A DNA stretch of 64,000 nucleotides. It comes from Jingyaoa shaoxingensis. Lineage in GTDB: Bacteria; Bacillota; Clostridia; Lachnospirales; Lachnospiraceae. Each line of letters starts with the position of its first letter. Within the stretch, counting starts at the first letter, position 1. Location: contig NZ_JACRSZ010000015.1 in NCBI RefSeq assembly GCF_014385005.1, positions 35,291 through 99,290 on the forward strand, read 5' to 3'. Below the pieces are notes generated by a model, which saw nothing but the letters and a program-made list of their open reading frames with translations, did not search any database and was not told the DNA's origin. Shown in pieces: positions 60,668 to 64,000 of this stretch. The translations under genes were made by a program, and so were the position numbers.

Positions 60668-61714
60668 ATGGCGATAAACGAAAAAAAAGCGTATGCGGCA
60701 TATTATGACAATGACATAAGGATGAAAAGCTCTTCAGGTGCAATTTTTTCTTTGTTGGCAAATGAGGTTCTTGAAAAAAAAGGAATTGTTTATGGAGTTG
60801 CAATGAATGCATCTTGCACAGAAGCTGAGTATATTGGCATTACAGAAAAGCAAGATTTAGAGAAACTCCTGGGATCCAAATATTTACAAGCTAAAATTAA
60901 AAATATTTTTAAGAATGTTCGTGAAAATTTAGTGTTAAATAGATTGGTTTTATTTACTGGAACAGGATGTCAAATTAATGGATTAAAGAAATTTCTTCAG
61001 AAAGATTATAAAAATCTTATTTGTGTTGATATTATTTGCCATGGGGTTCCATCACCTGCATTGTGGAAAGAATATGTAGATTATATGGAAAATAAAATGC
61101 AAGGCAAGATGGAGAAAGTTAATTTTAGATGTAAAGATCAAGGATGGGAAAACTTTGGAATGAAGGAGTATGGTTCGTCTAAAGAAGTTTATATCTCTAA
61201 AAGCAAAGACCCGTATATGCAAATGTTTTTAAGTGATTTCTGCCTTAGACCATCCTGCTATGAATGTAAAGCAAAGACATTAAGATTATCAGATTTAACG
61301 ATAGGAGATTTCTGGGGGATTGACACTATTGCTCCAGAAATGAATGATAGTAAAGGAACATCTTTGGTAATTGTTCGAACGAATCAAGGAGAAAAAATAT
61401 TTAACAGGCTCATATCTAAGTCATCTGTAAAAGTTATGGAAGTAGAATATGACGATGCTACAAAAGAAAATCCAGCAGAGTTCCGTTCTGTTTATAGACC
61501 AAAAGAGAGAGAGACTTTTTTTATAGATATGAAGAAAATGGATTTTGAAGAGTTAAGAAAAAGTTATTTATCTTTGCCAATAAAACAAAGAATAAAAAAT
61601 GCTATTAAGAAGATATTAAAACCGGTGCTTAAAAGAGCAAGACGGGGGGGTATAAAGTCAAATCTTGATTACGGTATGTTAATGCAGTTCAATGTGGGAG
61701 AGAAGAATGAATAA
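60668..61714 (+). CDS. FrhB/FdhB C-terminal domain protein lacking its ferredoxin domain
   Basis: A 348-residue protein of the coenzyme F420 hydrogenase beta-subunit C-terminal family as found in polysaccharide clusters. It begins directly with YAAYYDNDIRMKSSSGAIFS, normally preceded in the same chain by a 2[4Fe-4S] ferredoxin domain. Other landmarks are LFTGTGCQINGLKKFL, VDIICHGVPSPALW and SCYECKAKTLRLSDLTIGDF. A seven-G tract lies in the C-terminal region (61644-61650) and is in frame as sequenced. The missing ferredoxin is encoded separately at 62686. GGAGG precedes the ATG. Role unknown, perhaps reduction of a sugar precursor. Confidence 0.86.
   Translation: MAINEKKAYAAYYDNDIRMKSSSGAIFSLLANEVLEKKGIVYGVAMNASCTEAEYIGITEKQDLEKLLGSKYLQAKIKNIFKNVRENLVLNRLVLFTGTGCQINGLKKFLQKDYKNLICVDIICHGVPSPALWKEYVDYMENKMQGKMEKVNFRCKDQGWENFGMKEYGSSKEVYISKSKDPYMQMFLSDFCLRPSCYECKAKTLRLSDLTIGDFWGIDTIAPEMNDSKGTSLVIVRTNQGEKIFNRLISKSSVKVMEVEYDDATKENPAEFRSVYRPKERETFFIDMKKMDFEELRKSYLSLPIKQRIKNAIKKILKPVLKRARRGGIKSNLDYGMLMQFNVGEKNE
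61644..61650 (+). repeat. G7 tract in the FrhB-like gene (in frame)
   Basis: Seven Gs within AGACGGGGGGGTATAAAG. A one-base change would replace about the last 22 residues of the protein and remove the overlap with the next start codon. Confidence 0.8.
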
Positions 61715-62674
61715 AAAAATACAAATAATGCGAGGGTTATCAATTATTGCAGTAATTGTTATCCATACATATAATACATATGCGTGGGGGGGTACGGAGT
61801 AATAATTCGGCCATTGGTTAATTTTGCAGTAGGTATGTTTATATTTCTTTCTGGTTATTTAACCAAAGAAAACGAAAATGGAGTATATAGAGATATAATA
61901 TATCGCAGAATTAAAAAAATAATTGTTCCTTATATAATTTGGTCATTTATATTTGCGATAGTGAATCGTAGAATAAATACCTTTATACCGGATGTTTTCA
62001 TGTCAAAATGTAATGGAATATATTATTTTATTCTGGTTTATATACAGATGGTACTATTAATACCAGTTACGTTTAAACTTTTGCGAAGTAGATTTTCTAA
62101 ATTAGGGTGGTTTGTAACACCCGTTAGCATTTTTCTAATTCGTTATATAAGCTTGTGGTTTAATATTGAATTAGGCTTTCCATTTCAGGGTGAATTATTT
62201 GTTTTTTGGTTTGGATTTTATTACTTAGGGGTAAGTTTAAAAAATGGGTATATCAATTTACAATTATCCCCAAAATGTTTAACTAACTTGTGCCTGTTTT
62301 CATTGGTAATTCAAGGTGTTGAAGGATTTATTTGGTATTGGATGGGAAACTTTGATATGGCGACAACACAATTAAAAATGAGTTCTATTATAACAACGGG
62401 GCTTTTTTGTATAAGTGCATACATATACATAGAAGCTGGTGATTTAAATTTGAATGAGCAACCAGTTGTTTTAAAAAAATTTTTAAAAGTTTTGGGCGAT
62501 AATTCTTTTGGAATATATCTGTGTCATATGTTGATAATTAGAATCTTAAATAAGTTAGTTCCAATGGCAAATGTATTTCCGATAAATGCAATATTTGTAA
62601 TCATGATTTCTACAGTGTGCGTTATGATGGCACATAGAATACTAGGAAAACATGCTTATATAATAGGCGTATAA
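61707..62674 (+). pseudogene. Acyltransferase (OafA/WcaK type) frameshifted at a G7 tract (phase OFF)
   Basis: A membrane O-acyltransferase split over two frames. From ATG 61707 the frame gives MNKKIQIMRGLSIIAVIVIH, the signature opening of this family, then YNTYAWGGTE and a stop at 61800-61802. The second frame continues YGVIIRPLVNFAVGMFIFLS through about ten helices to 62674. The break lies at a seven-G run (61786-61792). Adding one G restores TGG GGG GGG TAC and one ORF of about 322 codons. Both parts are intact, so the OFF state is probably reversible. The first eight bases overlap the FrhB-like gene. Confidence 0.85.
61786..61792 (+). repeat. G7 tract in the acyltransferase gene
   Basis: Seven Gs exactly at the frame change; eight would be in frame and would encode Trp-Gly-Gly-Tyr, the same four residues as the ON state of the wzy-like gene. 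Confidence 0.88.
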
Positions 62675-62685
62675 AGGAGGAAAAG

Positions 62686-62880
62686 ATGGACAGGAAAATA
62701 CCTGTACTATTTAAAGAAAAAAAAGAATGTTGTGGGTGTACCGCTTGTTATGCAATTTGTTCTCAAATGGCAATTTCAATGATTGAAGATGAAGAAGGAT
62801 TTGAATATCCTCAGATAGACGAAAAGAAGTGTATTAAATGCTATCAATGTCTGAAGGTATGTCCATTTAAAGAAACATAA
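62686..62880 (+). CDS. Small 2[4Fe-4S] ferredoxin-domain protein
   Basis: A 64-residue protein made of two CX2CX2CX3C cluster motifs: Cys15/18/21/25 in CCGCTACYAICS, and a second set in CIKCYQCLKVCP near the C terminus. This is the ferredoxin module that normally precedes the FrhB C-terminal domain in one polypeptide. Here it is a separate gene 970 bases after the FrhB-like gene, behind the phase-variable acyltransferase. AGGAGG lies before the ATG. It either acts in trans or is a remnant of a full-length FrhB gene cut after KET. Confidence 0.85.
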   Translation: MDRKIPVLFKEKKECCGCTACYAICSQMAISMIEDEEGFEYPQIDEKKCIKCYQCLKVCPFKET

Positions 62881-62978
62881 TAAAATAAGAGGGAAACAAT
62901 AAAGTAAAAGCTAAGATAATAATTTTGCTATAAGATTTATCATAAGGCAAGATTACAAGTAAAAGGGAGTAAATAATT

Positions 62979-63833
62979 ATGTGTGGAATTGTAGGATTTA
63001 CAGGTAAAGAACAGGCAGCACCTATTTTATTAGATGGTTTGTCTAAGTTAGAATATCGTGGTTATGATTCTGCAGGAATTGCAGTTCGTGATGGAGATAG
63101 GGATGTTGATATTATAAAAGCAAAGGGACGACTTAAAATTCTTGCTGAAAAAACCAATGATGGGAAAGCAGTAATTGGTTCATGTGGAATTGGTCATACT
63201 AGGTGGGCAACTCATGGAGAACCATCAGAGAATAATGCTCATCCGCATAGAAGTGATGATGGAAATGTTGTAGCAGTACATAACGGTATCATTGAGAATT
63301 ATCAGGAATTGAAAGAGAAACTTGTAAGAAAGGGCTATGCATTCTATTCTGATACTGATACGGAAGTCGCAGTGAAGCTTGTTGATTACTATTATAAAAA
63401 ATATGAGGGGACACCAGTAGATGCAATTAATCATGCAATGGTGCGTATTCGTGGTTCATATGCTTTAGCCGTAATGTTTAATGAATATCCAGAAGAAATT
63501 TATGTCGCAAGAAAAGATAGTCCAATGATTCTTGGTATTGAAGATGGAGAATCTTATATCGCATCTGATGTACCTGCTATTTTAAAATATACAAGAAATG
63601 TATATTATATTGGTAACATGGAGATGGCTCGTGTAAGGAAGGGCGAAATTACTTTCTATAATCTTGATGGAGATGAAATTGAGAAAGAATTAAAAACTAT
63701 TGACTGGAACGCAGAAGCGGCTGAAAAAGCAGGATACGAACATTTTATGATGAAAGAAATCCATGAGCAGCCTAAAGTTGTGGGAGATACAATTAATTCT
63801 GTTGTAAAAGAGAATTTTATTGATTTGACATGA
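62979..63833 (+). pseudogene. glmS: glmS (glutamine-fructose-6-phosphate aminotransferase), truncated
   Basis: The N-terminal 284 residues of GlmS, which normally has about 600. The glutaminase domain is complete: Cys2 nucleophile in MCGIVGFTG, LSKLEYRGYDSAGIAV, GHTRWATHGEPSENNAHPH and VVAVHNGIIENYQELK. The frame then reaches HFMMKEIHEQPKVVGDTINS and stops after ENFIDLT, just before the two SIS sugar-isomerase domains. The sequence beyond is a GC-rich hairpin unrelated to glmS. The fragment cannot make glucosamine-6-phosphate alone; an intact copy must exist elsewhere. Confidence 0.88.
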
Positions 63834-63843
63834 ATATTACGGT

Positions 63844-63904
63844 GCGGCAGAGCCGCCAGTCCGGTGTGGCGAGAGCCACCTGTCCGGACTAACGGAGCCA
63901 CTCC
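63844..63904. repeat. GC-rich compound hairpin at the end of the truncated glmS
   Basis: GCGGC(AGA)GCCGC-like pairing at 63844-63856, then AGTCCGG (63858-63864) with CCGGACT (63884-63890) enclosing GTGGC/GCCAC, and a small GGA/TCC stem. The composition contrasts with the AT-rich cassette. It may be a terminator, an insertion-element end or a recombination boundary. Confidence 0.6.
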
Positions 63905-63919
63905 ATTTTGTTTATTAAG

Positions 63920-64000
63920 TTACTTTGCCATTGCTGGATCCAGTCCATATACTTCTCTCATAGAGAGGTCTTTAGATGGGTCAACACTTTCAATATCGAT
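63920..64000 (-). CDS. C-terminal fragment of an unidentified protein (continues past window end)
   Basis: On the minus strand the frame is open from the window end to TTA at 63920-63922, giving a C terminus DPSKDLSMREVYGLDPAMAK and 26 residues in all. The composition looks coding, but no family can be named from so short a piece. It is convergent with glmS. Confidence 0.45.
   Translation of the reverse strand: MDIESVDPSKDLSMREVYGLDPAMAK

Overview
The window looks like a chromosomal segment of a gut-type Clostridia bacterium (Bacillota), most likely a member of the Lachnospiraceae. I infer this from AGGAGG-type ribosome binding sites, a YesMN two-component pair beside a sugar ABC transporter, a BMP-type nucleoside ABC operon, tiny holin-like type I toxins, and a Gram-positive CpsB/Wzz/CpsD capsule locus. 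Species cannot be read from the sequence.

Layout. (1) 1-10.5 kb: an organic-acid region with a malic enzyme fragment, AEC permease, Ldh_2-type dehydrogenase, TRAP transporter (DctPQM), LarA-like racemase, two DapA-family aldolases and a GntR regulator; a perfect 10-bp inverted repeat over the -10 box of the aldolase promoter is the probable operator. (2) 10.5-20.7 kb: pentose/hexose genes (ribokinase-like, SIS isomerase, RbsD), an RbsACB-type ABC importer, then YesN, a YesM with no external sensor domain, and an ABC protein that has lost both Walker motifs. (3) 20.7-33.7 kb: DUF4143 ATPase, XRE membrane regulator, HAD phosphatase, nucleoside ABC operon with a chain of hairpins after the binding-protein gene, ilvE, saccharopine dehydrogenase-like gene and an AAA/PD-(D/E)XK protein. 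(4) 33.7-37.5 kb: five overlapping genes (PLP enzyme, ArnC-like glycosyltransferase, ATP-grasp ligase, two EmrE-like subunits) resembling an uncharacterised envelope-modification pathway. (5) 37.5-39.8 kb: three related type I toxin/antisense-RNA modules around an rRNA methyltransferase gene, two with intact toxins and one with a broken toxin. (6) 39.8-64 kb: a capsule/exopolysaccharide locus.

The capsule locus has a conserved, relatively GC-rich front (phosphatase, Wzz, tyrosine kinase, two membrane-anchored proteins, a sugar-phosphate transferase cut at its C terminus) and then an AT-rich exchangeable cassette (intact transferase, glycosyltransferases, UDP-GlcA synthesis and epimerisation, radical SAM protein, two polymerase-like proteins, pyruvyl transferase, flippase, TupA-like protein, FrhB-like protein, acyltransferase, ferredoxin, truncated glmS).

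The most striking signal is five poly-G tracts of 7 to 10 bases within 22 kb of this locus. Two of them sit exactly where a polymerase gene and an acyltransferase gene are frameshifted, and in both an eight-G tract would restore a single reading frame, so slipped-strand phase variation of the surface polysaccharide is likely. The window ends at a glmS cut off in mid-protein beside a strong hairpin, which suggests a recombination junction.
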